Part shown: piece by piece, positions 10,771 to 22,633 of the stretch
Layout of the letters: every line of letters begins with the position of its first letter
Numbering within the stretch: the stretch's first letter is position 1
Assembly: GCA_014529385.2 (NCBI GenBank)
Contig: CM043947.1
Location: forward strand, 133,597,891-133,661,890
Origin: Adiantum capillus-veneris
Lineage: Eukaryota > Streptophyta > Polypodiopsida > Polypodiales > Pteridaceae
DNA: 64,000 nt
Direction: 5' to 3'
The notes under the pieces: generated by a model
The model's input: only the letters and a program-made list of their open reading frames with translations
Told to the model about the DNA's origin: nothing
The model's database searches: none
Position numbers and translations under genes: made by a program

Positions 10771-12979
10771 GGTGTGAGGTCCCCACCCCATCATCTCAAA
10801 CGACGGTTCTGATGGTAAACCTGGTGGCCACTAGATCTATAGCGGAAGCAAACAAAGTGGTTTAAGGGATCAACTAGCGGATGAGCTCTCATGACCAAGT
10901 GAATTGAGTAGAGCCTACTAGCAACGAGATCTAGTTCTACCCCACAGGGGAAAGCGTGTCTAACCAAATATCGGTCGTAAGACTCACCTTCCTAAAGGGG
11001 AGAAGTCTCGAGTGCCTTTTCCCCCATTGCTTTAAGAGGCACGTACACTTGGGACTTCACTGCTTTTGGTGCAATGAGCAATTCTAGCATCATTTACTGT
11101 ACTATGGGGACAGAGAGTTCCCGACCAATCGGGACCACCCTTCTCATAGGCATTGGCAACCCGAGCCAAGCCCCCACTTTCCACCCCCATACTCACACTT
11201 TTTCATGTGTGTCCTAATTACTAACACATTTGTTGTTCAACATATATATTCATTGATTAATTGCGATTCACATGTTGTGTTAAGACAGCCCTTCAAACAA
11301 TTTTTCAAAGCGGCACCAAAAAAAATCTTTCTAGTAAGAATTCACTCAATAACTCATTTCATTTAAACTTCCAATGTCCTGGAGGCATGAAACCCCCCAG
11401 CGAGTGCTAACTTCCAATGTCCTAGAGACATGAAATCCCCCAGCGAGTGTTAACTCCACCCGTTGTCACCTAGTTGCCCATACAACTAGATTTCTCCCCT
11501 GCATAAAAAGCACGACATGGAGATCCCACTGCAAAGAATGCAAGTCATGGGTTTCCACCACAAAAAAAACGCAAGAAGTGGATCAAAGACCTAAGCTAGG
11601 TAATCCTAGCTACTGCGAGAACCTCGCGAGCTGTCCCCTGTGATGATCAAGAGGGGGATCAGGACTAAATCAACGTTGGAAGTAAAAATGAACTGGCTGA
11701 GTTAATTTTCATTAGCAAACAGTCTTTCCTACTTCAAAAAGTTTATTCCAAAAACATTCTTTCCTACTTGAATTTAAATACACTAATTAAAACTTCATGG
11801 TCTCCGTTGGATTACCAATATGTTTGGGGTAATGATATTTTCCTATCTTACCAAAATGCAATGTTATTAAACTTTGTTTGAATTAAAATTTAGGTCTACC
11901 TGGATAATTTTCTCCTGATTGTTTCGTGATCTAAGTGATACTTGCTCAAGCATGGGAGCCTTCCCCTTTCCGTTGGTGTTGCTCGTCCCGGCCTCATGGA
12001 CGTGAGATCCACCAAAACAGGTCCTCTTTGTGGCCATTTTTACTCACTACTTAAGAAGATGATTTCGGAGAAGAGACTAGAGTACGGTATACCATGACAA
12101 TCCGCAACTGATCAGATAGCAACATGATTAATTTTAACAAGCATTTTTTCTTATACGGAAGAAACAGAATCATTTCAGGGTTATGATAATTACTCATCTA
12201 TCATAATTTATCTTGGGAAAAATTTAGATTAACACTAGTTGATCTAAGTTTTTAATTACATTGACAGCACCTTCTCGTGATCTTATGAGAATTGGCCTTA
12301 AAATTAGATGTTTAGCTCCGCAATTGGAAAGTTCACTTTCCTCTGATTACTTGCTTAATTAGAGTAATTGAATGATGAATTGGCTATACTAAATGCTTCT
12401 CTAAGATGAACAAAAAAGTACAGAATTATCTTGTGCACATGCGGAAGAATTTCCTTTTCTATAATGACAATAATTTAAGAGGGTGATTAATTTCTCTAAT
12501 TTACGTATTAATCTCTTGTAATTAGATTTTAATCCTTGTTAATTAAATTCATTCCTAATGCAATGATCGATTGAAGTTGTTCAATTCGCTACTTTGCTAG
12601 AGATTAACTTATTTCCATCATTCATGCATTGAATTAATTAGCTGGCAATTCACTATTATTAATCATGGATTGATGATTAAGGAAGTTGATTCGATGCATA
12701 ATTAACTAATTGGATTAATATAGTGAAAAAGATTAATCACATATGTGATTTAGTGAGTTTACTACTAGATAGAGTAGTTAGATTTTGCATAGAATTAGCG
12801 GGAGATAAGGAATACATAGAGAAATTGAAATGAAAACATAAAATTGACTTTGGATTCCCGTAAATCGAGCTAATTAGGCCAGAAATGCTGATCCGATAAA
12901 GCCTAATTGACGAGAGATTGGTAGCACCTCCTCGTCTTAATCCGCTTCTATAGATTGTGTATGCCGGCAACACCTCGCC

Positions 12980-12981
<2 letters not shown>

Positions 12982-13032
<51 letters not shown>
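12982..13032. repeat. (GT)n microsatellite, about 51 bp
   Basis: Inside LTR D, next to the TATA box. Confidence 0.95.
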
Positions 13033-13034
<2 letters not shown>

Positions 13035-13039
13035 CAGGT

Positions 13040-13048
13040 CCTTATATA
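13040..13048 (-). promoter_or_regulatory. TATA box of gypsy LTR D
   Basis: TATATAAGG on the minus strand. The transcription start would fall in or next to the GT/CA array. Confidence 0.6.
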
Positions 13049-13129
13049 GTGCTTATTCTCATGCAGATCAAAATCTGCTGCTAAATGCATCTCAGTGAGC
13101 ACTTGGTCTTGCATAGGCAGCTTGGGTGC

Positions 13130-13280
13130 ATGGGTTGCAAAGTGTCCAATTAGCTTTTCCAACAACCTCTCACACTTTTCATGGCTTGCAAAGTGTCCAA
13201 ATAGCTTTTCCAACAACCTCTCACACTTTACATGGCTTGCAAAGTGTCCAAATAGCTTTTCCAACAACCTCTCACACTCT
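13130..13280. repeat. 51-bp tandem triplication upstream of LTR D promoter
   Basis: Three successive units, each beginning atgg.ttgcaaagtgtcca and containing tagcttttccaacaacctc, at 13130, 13181 and 13232. Only one unit is present in LTRs A, B, C and E. Confidence 0.9.
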
Positions 13281-13837
13281 CTCTCATGCTTGGTAAGTCT
13301 CCCACGAGCTCCTAGATGAGTGGGGGCGCCCTCTAGCTGATAAAGTAAGCCTGCAATGGCCTAGAGCCTGTGCACACACCAGCCCCCGAGTGCCGGTACC
13401 CCTGCTAGCCTCAGAAAATATAAAATTATTTTTAACCTTAGAAGGTCGTTACAGCTTGGATTTTAATTCCAAACCTTGTTGTGCTAAGACAGAACTAAGG
13501 TGCATCATCCCGAGTACCTGCCATATTAGCAGCTCCCGGTGTCTGGAAATGCTTTTTTTTTAAAAATTCTGGGTACAGGTGCAGTTTGTCGAGCCGGTCA
13601 AAACTAGACGGGTCGGGTGACCAAAAACTTACTATTTTAGGAAAATTTTTACAAATATTATTTTTATTCATTTTTGAAAGCTCTATAACATTCTAAACAT
13701 CTTGGCACCGACAGATTTAGAAAAACTCTCAAAAATAGTAACTTTTTACAGTATGAATATTTTGTAGTACAAGGGTGCTCTTTAGCTCAGGGTCAAAGAT
13801 CTTACATCCTCCCCAACGTGAAAAATATGAGATGTCC

Positions 13838-14079
13838 TCATCTCAAGAATTTATTAGGATAATCCTTTATGAGCGTTGGTTTGTCCTCCCAAGTAGCGTC
13901 TTCTCCAGGATAATCTTTCCACTTCACAAGGTGCTCGGTAATTGTCCTGTCCGCATCTCTCTCTAAATTAGCTCCCTCGTCCTTAAAGGTCGGAGGTTGG
14001 GCTTGTTTAAGGAAGAGCTTCTTTTCTTGTGCTGTTGAATAGAGAGTGACAGGTGGTGCCTACACGGTTTACACGGAAT
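13838..14079 (-). pseudogene. Gypsy pol tail fused to gag start fragment
   Basis: Minus-strand chromodomain end (13952-13838) preceded directly by the first roughly 40 codons of gag (14079-13953, matching 20995-20880). The body of gag-pol is missing. At 14080 the sequence switches to plus-strand integrase across a short shared word (gaatt). Confidence 0.75.
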
Positions 14080-15491
14080 TACAGAAGCATCTTTGGTAGA
14101 CCCATAATACCAACGTATAATATCATTAGTCCAGCAGAATAAGATTCCTGAAGCTAAAGATTATTCTCTTATGGGAGGATGTCTTTACTTCAGATATAGA
14201 CTCTGTGTACCTAGAGACCTAGCTTTAAAGAAGACTATTATGTATGAAGCACACGATAGACCTACATCAGAACATCCAGGTTATGCTAAGACTCTTCATG
14301 CTATCAGCAGGAGTTATTTTTGGTCCGGAATGAAAGGAGACATACTTCGCTATGTGAGGCAATGTCTTTCTTGTCAACGGATAAGGGCCAAAAGAATCAA
14401 GTTACCAGCGCAACTTCGACCTCTTGACATACCCCAGAGGAAATGGGAATGCATCAGTATGGACTTTGTTACAAGATTAGCTTCTACAGGAGGTTATGAC
14501 TCTGTATTTGTGGTTGTTGATATGCACACAAAAGTGGCTCATCTAATACCTGTAAAGACAACCTTTACTACTTCGGATATTAACTAAGTATTCATCAAGG
14601 AAATTTTTAGGTTACATGGTTTACCCAAGCGTATCGTCAGTGATAGAGATGCAAAGTTTACATCAAAGTTTTGGACTTCTCTTTTCCAATCTATTGGGTC
14701 ACAATTAGCCTTCAGCACATCGTATCATCGGCAGACAAATCTGCAGACTAAAAGAGTAAATCAAGTCATTGAGGACATTTCCAGGGCCTATTGTTCGCAA
14801 GAGCCAAAGAAGTGGTTACAATATCTTCCTTTGGAAGAGTATGCTTACAATTCTTTCGAACACAGAAGCATTGGAATGTCACCCTTCAAAGCTCTTTATG
14901 GACAAGACTGTTTAGCACCGCTTAACTTTTCAGACCCAACCATCAGGGTAGAAGCCTCTAAGAAGATGCTAGAAGCCATGGAAGCTCAGACTAAAGCCAT
15001 TCGCCAAGATATCCAAGCTGCTCAAGATAGACAAAAGGATTACGCAGATAAGAATCAATCAGAACGGACCTTCAAGAAAGGAGAAAAAGTTTTTCTACGA
15101 GTCTGATCAAAGAAAAGAAACTTATCATTAGGAAGGTACAAGAAATTAAGCCCGAGATGGACCCTTCAAAATTACTAAGGTTGTGAGTGACGAGGCCTAC
15201 AAGCTCAAGCTACCCGCAAATGTAAAGGTTCACAATGTATTTCACATCAGCCTACTCAAATCCTACATTCCTAACCCCGATCAACTCTTGGACTCAGATC
15301 AGATAGTTATGCCAGCACAAGGAGTACTCGAATTTCAACCTGATTACATCCTTGAATCAAGGGAAAGAAAGCTACAAGATAGGACAATTATCGAGCACCT
15401 TGTGAAGTGGAAAGATTATTCTAAAGAAGACGCTACTTGGGAGGACGAACCAACGCTCATAAAGGATTATCGTAATAAATTCTTGAGATGA
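14080..15491 (+). pseudogene. Ty3/gypsy integrase and chromodomain (copy E)
   Basis: A plus-strand integrase fragment, better preserved than copy B. The 138-residue frame at 14171-14584 has the zinc region (EAHDRPTSEHPGYAKT, CLSCQRIRAKRIKLP) and the first catalytic Asp (SMDFVTRL). A stop at 14585 precedes the IVSDRDAKFTSKFW block. Another frame at 14831-15103 has EHRSIGMSPFKALYGQD and a coiled stretch. The last frame, 15183-15491, has VHNVFHISLLKSYIPNPDQL and the chromodomain LVKWKDYSKEDATWEDEP. LTR E follows. Confidence 0.9.
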
Positions 15492-16175
15492 GGACATCTC
15501 AAATTTTTCACGTTGGGGAGGATGTAAGCTCTCTAACCCCGAGCTAAAGAGTACCCCTGTACTACAAAATATTGATACTACAAAAAGTTATTATTTTTTA
15601 TAGTTTATCTAAATCTGTTGGTGCCAAGATGTTTAGAATGTTATAGAGCTTTCAAAAATGAATAAAAACAATTTTTATGAAATTTTTTTCTAAAATAGTA
15701 AGTTTTTGGTCACCCGACCCGTCTAGTTTTGACCGGCTCGACAAACTGCACCCGTACTCAGAATTAAAAAAAAATACATTTTCGGACACCGGGAGCTGCT
15801 AAATATGGAAGGTACTCGGGATGATGTACCTTAGTTACGTCTTAGCACAGCAAGTTTCAGAATTAAAATCCAAGCTGTAACGACCGTCTAAGGTTCAAAA
15901 TAATTTCTTTTCTAACGCTAGCAGTGGCACCGACACTCGGGGGCTAGTGTGTGCACAGGCTCTAGGCCATTGGAGGCTTACTTTAGCAGCTAGAGGGCAC
16001 CCCCACTCATCTAGGAGCTCGTGGGAGACTTACCAAGCATGAGAGAGAGTGTGAGAGGCAGTTGGAAAAGCTAACTGGACACTTTGCAAGCCATGCACCC
16101 AAGCTGCCTATGCAAGACCAAGTGCTCACTCAGATGCATTTAGCAGCAGATTTCAATCTGCACACAAATAAGCAC

Positions 16176-16184
16176 TATATAATG
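16176..16184 (+). promoter_or_regulatory. TATA box of gypsy LTR E
   Basis: TATATAATG, one change from the consensus of the other copies, followed by the CA array. Confidence 0.5.
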
Positions 16185-16195
16185 ACCTGCTCTAT

Positions 16196-16212
16196 CACAC
16201 ACACACACACTC

Positions 16213-16252
<40 letters not shown>
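16196..16252. repeat. (CA)n microsatellite, interrupted
   Basis: About 57 bp in LTR E, interrupted once by tccct. Confidence 0.95.
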
Positions 16253-16254
<2 letters not shown>

Positions 16255-18400
16255 GGCGAGGTGTTCCCGGCATACACAATCTCTAGAAGCGGATTAAGAG
16301 AAGGAGGTGTTGTTATCTCTCGTCAATTAGGCTTCATCGGATCAGCATTTCTGGCCTATTTAGCTCGATTTACGGTAATCCAAAGTCAATTTTATGTTTT
16401 CATCTCGATTTCTCTATGAATTGCTTATCTCCCGCTAATTCTATGCAAAATCTAGCTATTCTATCTAGTAGTAAACTCTCTAAATCACATACGTGATTAA
16501 TCTATTTCACTATCTTAACCCAATTAGTTAATTATGCATCAAATCAACTTCCTTAATCATCAACTAATCCATGATCAATAATAGTGAATTTCCATCTAAT
16601 TAGTTCAATGCATGAATGATGGAAATAAGTTAACCTCTAGCAAAGTAGCGAATTGAACGACTTCAATCGGTCATTGCATTAGGAATGAATTTAATTAACA
16701 AGGATTAAACTCTAATTACATGAGATTAATGTGTAAATTAGAGAAATTAATCACCCTCTTAAATTATTGTCATTATAGAAAAGGAAATTCTTTTGCATGT
16801 GCACAAGATAATTCTGTACTTTTTTGTTCATCTTAGAGAAGCAATTAGTATAGAAAATTCATCATTCAATTACTCTAATTAAGCATGAATCACAAGAAAG
16901 TGAATTTTCCAGTTGCCGAGCTAAACATCTAATTTTAAGGCCAATTCTCATAAGATCATGTGAAGATGCTGTCAATGTAATTAAAAACTTAGATCAACTA
17001 GTGTTAATCTAATTTTTCCCAAGATAGATTATGATAGAGGAGTAATGATCATAACCCTAAAATGATTCTGTTTCTTCCGTATAAGAAGAAATGCTTGTTA
17101 AAGTTAATCATGTTGTTATCTTACCAACTGCGGATTGTCACGGTATACCGTACTCTAGTCTCTTTTCTGAAATCATCTTCTTAAGTAGTGAGTAAAAATG
17201 GCCCAAAGAGGACCCGTTTTGGTGGATCTCACGTCCGTGAGGCCGGGACAATTCACACCAACGGAAAGGGGAAGGCTCCCATGGTCGAGCAAGTACCGGT
17301 CATCTCACGAAGCAATGAGGAGGAAATTATCGAGGTAGACCTAAATTTTAATACAAATACAGTTTAATAACATTGCATTTTGATAAGATAGTAAAACATC
17401 ATTACCCCAAACATGTTGGTAATCCAACGGAGACCACGGCATTTAAATTAGTGTATTTAAATTCAAGTAGGAAAGAATGTTTTTGGAATAAACTGTCTGA
17501 AGTAGGAAAGACTGTTTGTTAGGAAAAATTAACTCGACCAGTTCATTTTTAATTCCATGTTTATTTAGTCATGATCCCCCTCTTGATCACAGGGGGCAGC
17601 TTGCGAGGTTCTCACAGTAGCTAGGATTACCTAGCCTAGGGCTTTGATCCACGTCTTGCGTTCTTTGTGGTGGATACCCATGACTTGCATTCTTTGCGAT
17701 GGGATGTCCATGTTGTGCTTTTTATGCGGTGGACAAATCTAGTTGTATGGGAAACTAGGTGACAACGGGTGGAGTTAACACTCGCTGAGGGATTTCATGC
17801 CTGTAGGACATTGGAAGTTTAAATGAAATGAGTTATTGAGTGAATTTTTACTAGAAAGATCGTTTTGGTGCCGCTTTGAAAAAGTGTTTGAAGGGCTGTC
17901 TTAACACAACCTGTGGATCAGAATTAATCAATGAATATATATGTTGAACAACAAATCTGTTAGTAATTAGGACACACAAGACAAAGTGTGAGTATGGGGG
18001 TGGAAAGTGGGGGCTTGGCTCGGGTTGCCAATGCCTATGAGAAGGGTGGTCTCGATTGGTCAGAAACTCTCTATCCCCATAGTACGATAAATGACGATAG
18101 AATTGCTCATTGCACAAAAACAGTGAAGTCCAAAGTGTACATGCCTCTGAAAGGAATGGGGAAAAAGGCACTCAAGACTTCTCTCCTTTTGGAATGTGAG
18201 TCTTAGGACCGATGATTGGTTAAACACGCTTTCCCCTGCGGGGTGGAACTCGATCTCGTTGCTAGTAGCCTCGACTCAATTCACTTGGTGATGAGAGCTC
18301 GTTCGCTAGTTGATCCCTTAAACCACTTTGTTTGCTTCTGCTATAGATCTAGTGGCCACCATGTTTACCATCAAAACCGTCATTTGAGATGACGGGGTGG

Positions 18401-19350
18401 ACAAAATCGTCCAAATAAGGTCTCAAAATATCCTGCATAAGTCGATTGAAGCTTGCAGGAGCATTTGTAACACCAAAGGACATTACTGTGAATTTGTAAT
18501 GTCCATAGCTAGTGTTGAAAGTTGTCTTTGGAATGTCTGATTCCTTGCTCCTGATTTGGTAATATCCTAACCTTAGATCAATCTTTGTAAAAATTTTGGC
18601 ACCATGGAGTCTATCTAGGAGTTCGTCAATCCTTGGAATTGGATACTTGTTTTTGACAGTTACCTGGTTCAGTCCACGATAATCTATGCATAGCCTTAAG
18701 GTCCCATCCTACTTCTTCTAGAAAAGAACTGGTGCACCCCAAGGAGAAGTACTAGGTCAAATGAATCCTTGTTTAATGAGTTGCATAAGTTGTTCCTTGC
18801 GTTCTATGGCATCTAGAAGTGACATTTTATAAGGTCTCTTTGAGACACGCTCACATCGAGGGATAGTCTCGATCTCATGATCTACCTCTCTATGTGGTGG
18901 AAGATTCGTAAGGTCTTCAGGGAATACATCATCATACTCCCTCAACCAGTTTGGTAGAAGTCTGGCGTCTGATTGGTCCACCTTGTTGAGATTTACCGCA
19001 TAAATTTGCTGCCCCTTTCTCAATCCCTTCAAAAGTCTGTTGGCCTTAACTAGAGTAGCCCTAGGTCTCCCATTTTTCCCTTGGATTAAGACTTCATTAC
19101 CCAAGTTATCTGTAAAGGTAAAGTTCCCTTGTGCACAATGGATGTGGGCCTGATTTTGCTTTAGCCAGTCCATCCCTAGTATCCCATCAAAGAATCTTGA
19201 AGGTAGGGTTCGAAATTGAGCAAAAGTTGGGTGTCCCCCTAGGTCAAAGTCGATTATACGTGCAGAGTGTTGAGATACTACTTCGTTGCCGTTTTCTAAC
19301 TCTACAACTAATTTGCTTGTTGGATACTTATCTAGCTTTAGCTTCCTCAT
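18401..19350 (-). pseudogene. Ty3/gypsy protease and N-terminal RT (copy F)
   Basis: The minus-strand 197-codon frame (19350-18757) carries the protease C-terminal half (RFFDGILGMDWLKQNQAHIHC) and the RT entry segment (DHEIETIPRCERVSKRPYKM). A TGA after IKQGFI and scattered stops follow. The sequence then continues as RT ([24 protein letters not shown]) to [14 protein letters not shown] at 18401. The catalytic FVDD box, RNase H and integrase are absent because LTR E begins there in inverted orientation. Confidence 0.85.
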
Positions 19351-20390
19351 GCATCTGGGTGAAAGAAATGAAAGAGTACTACCACAATCTATAAGGAAGT
19401 TAACTTGTTCACCTCTGAGAGATCATGGTGTATGAACGACTACGTATATCTCGCAACCATTGGGGTTGTCAATTGCAGCATGCAAGGTTGCTCTCTCCTT
19501 TGCTTCATCTCCAACAGTTGGTTGTACCACTACAGCATTCACTCTGGCGTTAGCTCCAACGCCTTCGCCCTCTATTTACACTTCCACGTCCTCCTCTCCA
19601 ATAAGGTTGTCCTCACCCATAGACATTTAGAGGTATGGCATTGGCACTGGTTGCTTGAGTCTTCTTGGGAAATTTAGATCGGTAATGTTCGAATTTGTTG
19701 CACTCATAACAACGTACATTTGGAAATTCCATATCTGCGGTAGTGGCTACTATTGGACGTTTTTCGTATGCTTGGTTGGTTGGTCTATTATTCCAAATAT
19801 TTGTCCTTGACCTTTGTCCCCCTAGGTCAAAGTCGATTATACCTACAGAGTGTTGAGATACTACTTCCTTGCCATTTGCTAACTCTACAATCAAATTGCT
19901 TGTTGGATACTTATCTAGCTTTAGCTTCCTCATGCATCTCGGTGAAAGAAATGAAAGAGTACTACCACAATCTACAAGGAAGTCAACTTGTTCACCTCTG
20001 AGAGATCCTGGCATATGAATGACTGTGTATTGCTTGCAACCATTGGGGTTGTCAATTGCATCATGCAAGGTTGCTCTCTCCTCTGCTTCATCTCCCACAG
20101 TTGGTTGTACCATTGCGGCATTTACTCTAGCGGTAGCTCCACGCCCTCGCCCTCTATTTACCCTTCCACGTCCTCCTCTCCCATTAGGTTGTTCTCGCCC
20201 ATAGACATTTAGAGGTATGGCATTGGCGCTGGTTGCTTGAGTCTTCTTGGGGCATTTAGATAAGTAATACCCGAATTCGTTGCACTCATAACATCATACA
20301 TTTGGAAATTCCATAACTACGGTGGTCGCTACTATTGGGCGTTGTTCGTATGTTTGGTTGGTTGGTCTATTATTCAAATATTTTTCCTTG
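19239..20390 (-). repeat. Tandem duplication of gag zinc-knuckle and protease region (copy F)
   Basis: A segment of about 575 bp occurs twice head to tail on the minus strand (20390-19819 and 19818-about 19239). The frame 20113-19613 shows it directly: after protease sequence ending IIDFDLGG the reading jumps back to NIWNNRPTNQAYEKRP and a second CCHC knuckle (CYECNKFEHYRSKF, its last Cys changed to Phe). Confidence 0.85.
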
Positions 20391-20995
20391 CCCTTTTCGC
20401 TAAATGATTCCTCTTATTCTGATTGACCTTCTGAATTTACATAGCTAAGGGTTTAGGTCTTAGCAAGGCATCGTGAAGAGTTGCCGGTCTGAGAGCTTCT
20501 AGCCGATTGTTCAAGGGGTCGATGAGCCCTTGGCAGAACCGTGCTACTTGCTGATCTAGGGTCATTCTAGGAGCATATATTTGAAGAGTAAGAAACTTTG
20601 AGTAATACTCCTCGACTGAAGAAGTCAACTGACGACGGGAAAAGAACTCATTTATCTTCAAGGTTTTATAAGTGGGTGGTAAGTAAAGCCCCATCACTGC
20701 AGCCTTGATGTCTTCCCACGACTAAGAAGATCCCTTGATGTTCAGATCTCTGCAATGTTCTTTCTACAAAATCTTGGCATTGCCAGAGAGGCGGAACATT
20801 GCGAGCATGGTCTGGTTCTCGGGTTGAGTCCCTACAGCCTCGAAATAGTCATCCATCGCTTCCATCCACACTTTCGCATCTCTCTCCACATTAGCTCCCT
20901 CGCCCTTAAAGGTCGAAGGTTGGGCTTGTTTAAGGACAAGCTTCTTTTCTTGTGTTGTCAAATAGAGAGTGATAGGTGGTGCCTACATGGTTGAC
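20391..20995 (-). pseudogene. Ty3/gypsy gag capsid (copy F)
   Basis: Capsid region broken by stops and frameshifts. Pieces are TTQEKKLVLKQAQPSTFKGE...VWMEAMDDYFEAVG (20961-20764) and LPPTYKTLKINEFFSRRQ...YAPRMTLDQQVARFCQGL (20697-20437). It matches copies A and G. Confidence 0.88.
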
Positions 20996-21179
20996 ACGGA
21001 ATTTGATACGATTGCTAGAATTCAAGATTTAAATATATACGAGACTTTAATAAAATCCAAGTTTCAAATCTCCGAGAGACAAAAACTCTTCCGTTATTGA
21101 TAGAAAGTTTTTTACAATGGTAACCTTTTGAGGTTTAGGATAACTTTTGATCAATTTATTACATAGCATTCTTGGATAT

Positions 21180-21540
21180 CTATATGATACGTCTGGCAGG
21201 CTGTCCTGGGATATAATGATACAAACGATGTTTATGTGTTGTCACATTCTTACAATCCTCTATTTCTCCTGAGAAATAGTCCTTATACTTATCCTTAAGC
21301 GGGTAGTAAACTATGGTGTTCATACTCTTGTATAAGTGCCTTGGAACACCAAAATTTCTAACTCTATTTGTTAGAATTACATCAGTGACCTTGTCCCAAA
21401 GCCACTCTTTGAGGGTTTGCTCGGTGTCGTCAGAAGTAGCAACAGTAACGCCCGAATGTGAAGGCAACAAGTAGTATAACTGCACTACTCTCAATTATTC
21501 TCCCCAACGGATGTTCTTTAAGTTGGTAGCCAGGCATCCT
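21180..21540 (-). pseudogene. Leader ORF, C-terminal two-thirds (copy F)
   Basis: The longest unbroken piece (104 codons, 21494-21180) includes LYYLLPSHSGVTVATSD, TEQTLKEWLWDKV, RVRNFGVPRHLYKSMNT and the C-terminus YHYIPGQPARRII before TAG. It is cut at 21541 by a plus-strand LTR fragment. The product is unknown. Confidence 0.6.
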
Positions 21541-21775
21541 AACTTCCGAGCTAAAGAGCACCCATGTACTACAAAATATTCATACTGCAAAAAGATACTA
21601 TTTTTGGTAGTTTTTCTAAATTTGTCGATGCCAAGATGTTTAGAATGTTATAGAGCTTTCAAAAATGAATAAAAACAATTTTTGTGAAAATTTTCCTAAA
21701 TTGTAAGTTTTTGGTCACCCGACCCATCTAGTTTTGACCGGCTCGACAAACTGTACATGTACCCAGAATTAAAAA
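21541..21775 (+). repeat. Gypsy LTR 5' fragment (plus)
   Basis: Begins at gagctaaagagcaccc, a few bases inside the LTR start, and runs about 230 bp to the acccagaatta motif. It then meets the same region inverted, making an LTR palindrome of about 0.6 kb with the next entry. Confidence 0.8.
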
Positions 21776-22158
21776 AAATAAAATTAACCTTAGACGGTCA
21801 TTATAGCTTGGATTTTAATTTCAAAACTTGCTATGCTAAGACGGAACTAAGATACATCATCCCGAGTACCTGCCATATTTAGCAGCTCTCGGTGTTCGAA
21901 AATCCTTTTTTTTTAAAATTCTGGGTACGGGTATAGTTTGTCGAGCCGGTCAAAACTAGAACGGTCAGGTGACCAAAAACTTACTATTTTAGGAAAATTT
22001 TCACAAAAAAAAAATTTATTCATTTTTGAAAGCTCTATAACATTCTAAACATCTTGGCAACGACAGATTTAGAAAAACTACCAAAAATAGTAACTTTTTG
22101 CAGTATGAATATTTTGTAGTACAGGGGTGCTCTTTAGCTCAGTGTCAGAGATCTTACA
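21776..22158 (-). repeat. Gypsy LTR 5' fragment (minus)
   Basis: Minus-strand LTR start region ending at the TGTAAGATC terminus (22158), directly following the pol tail of copy G, so it is the remnant of that copy's 3' LTR. Confidence 0.8.
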
Positions 22159-22189
22159 TCCTCCCCAACGTGAAAAATTTGAGATGTCC

Positions 22190-22633
22190 TCATCTCAAGA
22201 ATTTATTAGGATAATCCTTTATGAGCGTTGGTTCGTCCTCCCAAGTAGCGTCTTCTTCAGGATAATCTTTCCACTTCACAAGGTGCTCGATAATTGTCCT
22301 GTTTCGTAGATTTATTTTCCTTGATTCAAGGACATAATCAGGTTGAAGTTTGAGAACTCCTTGTGCTTGCATAACTATCTGATCTGAGTCCAAGAGTTGA
22401 TCGGGGTTAGGCATGTACAGTTTGAGTAGGCTGACGTGAACCTTTACGTTTGCGGGCAACTTGAGCTTGTAGGCCTAGTCACTCACAACCTTAGTGATTT
22501 CGAAAGGTCCACAATATCTCAGGCTTAGTTTCTTTTACCTTCCTAACGATAAGTTGCTTTTCTTTGATCAGACTCATAGAAAAACGTTTTCTCCTTCCTT
22601 GAAGGTCCGTTCTGATCAATTCTTATCTGCGTA
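22190..22633 (-). pseudogene. Gypsy integrase C-terminus and chromodomain (copy G)
   Basis: An 89-codon frame (22459-22190) with the linker SLLKLYMPNPDQLLDSDQIV and chromodomain LVKWKDYPEEDATWEDEPT. A degraded stretch upstream reaches 22633, where it is fused directly to protease sequence. RT, RNase H and the integrase core are deleted from this copy. Confidence 0.85.

Larger units (their letters stand above)
10773..13806 (-). repeat. Ty3/gypsy long terminal repeat, full length (LTR D, 3.03 kb)
   Basis: A complete minus-strand LTR, TGTAAGATC (13806) to CTCACA (10773), with PBS beyond its end. It carries the TATA box at 13048-13040, a (GT)n array at 12982-13032, and upstream of the TATA a 51-bp unit repeated three times (13130-13280) that is single in other copies. 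A short duplication around 11370-11450 repeats the motif containing caatgtcct.gag.catgaaa.ccccagcgagtg. Confidence 0.9.
15523..18400 (+). repeat. Ty3/gypsy long terminal repeat (LTR E, 2.88 kb)
   Basis: Starts TGTAAGCTC after the purine tract ttggggagga and runs to gacggggtgg. It lacks only the last 9 or so bases (ending CTCACA) of LTRs A and D. At 18400 it joins minus-strand RT of copy F with no PBS, so the junction is a rearrangement rather than an element end. Confidence 0.88.
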
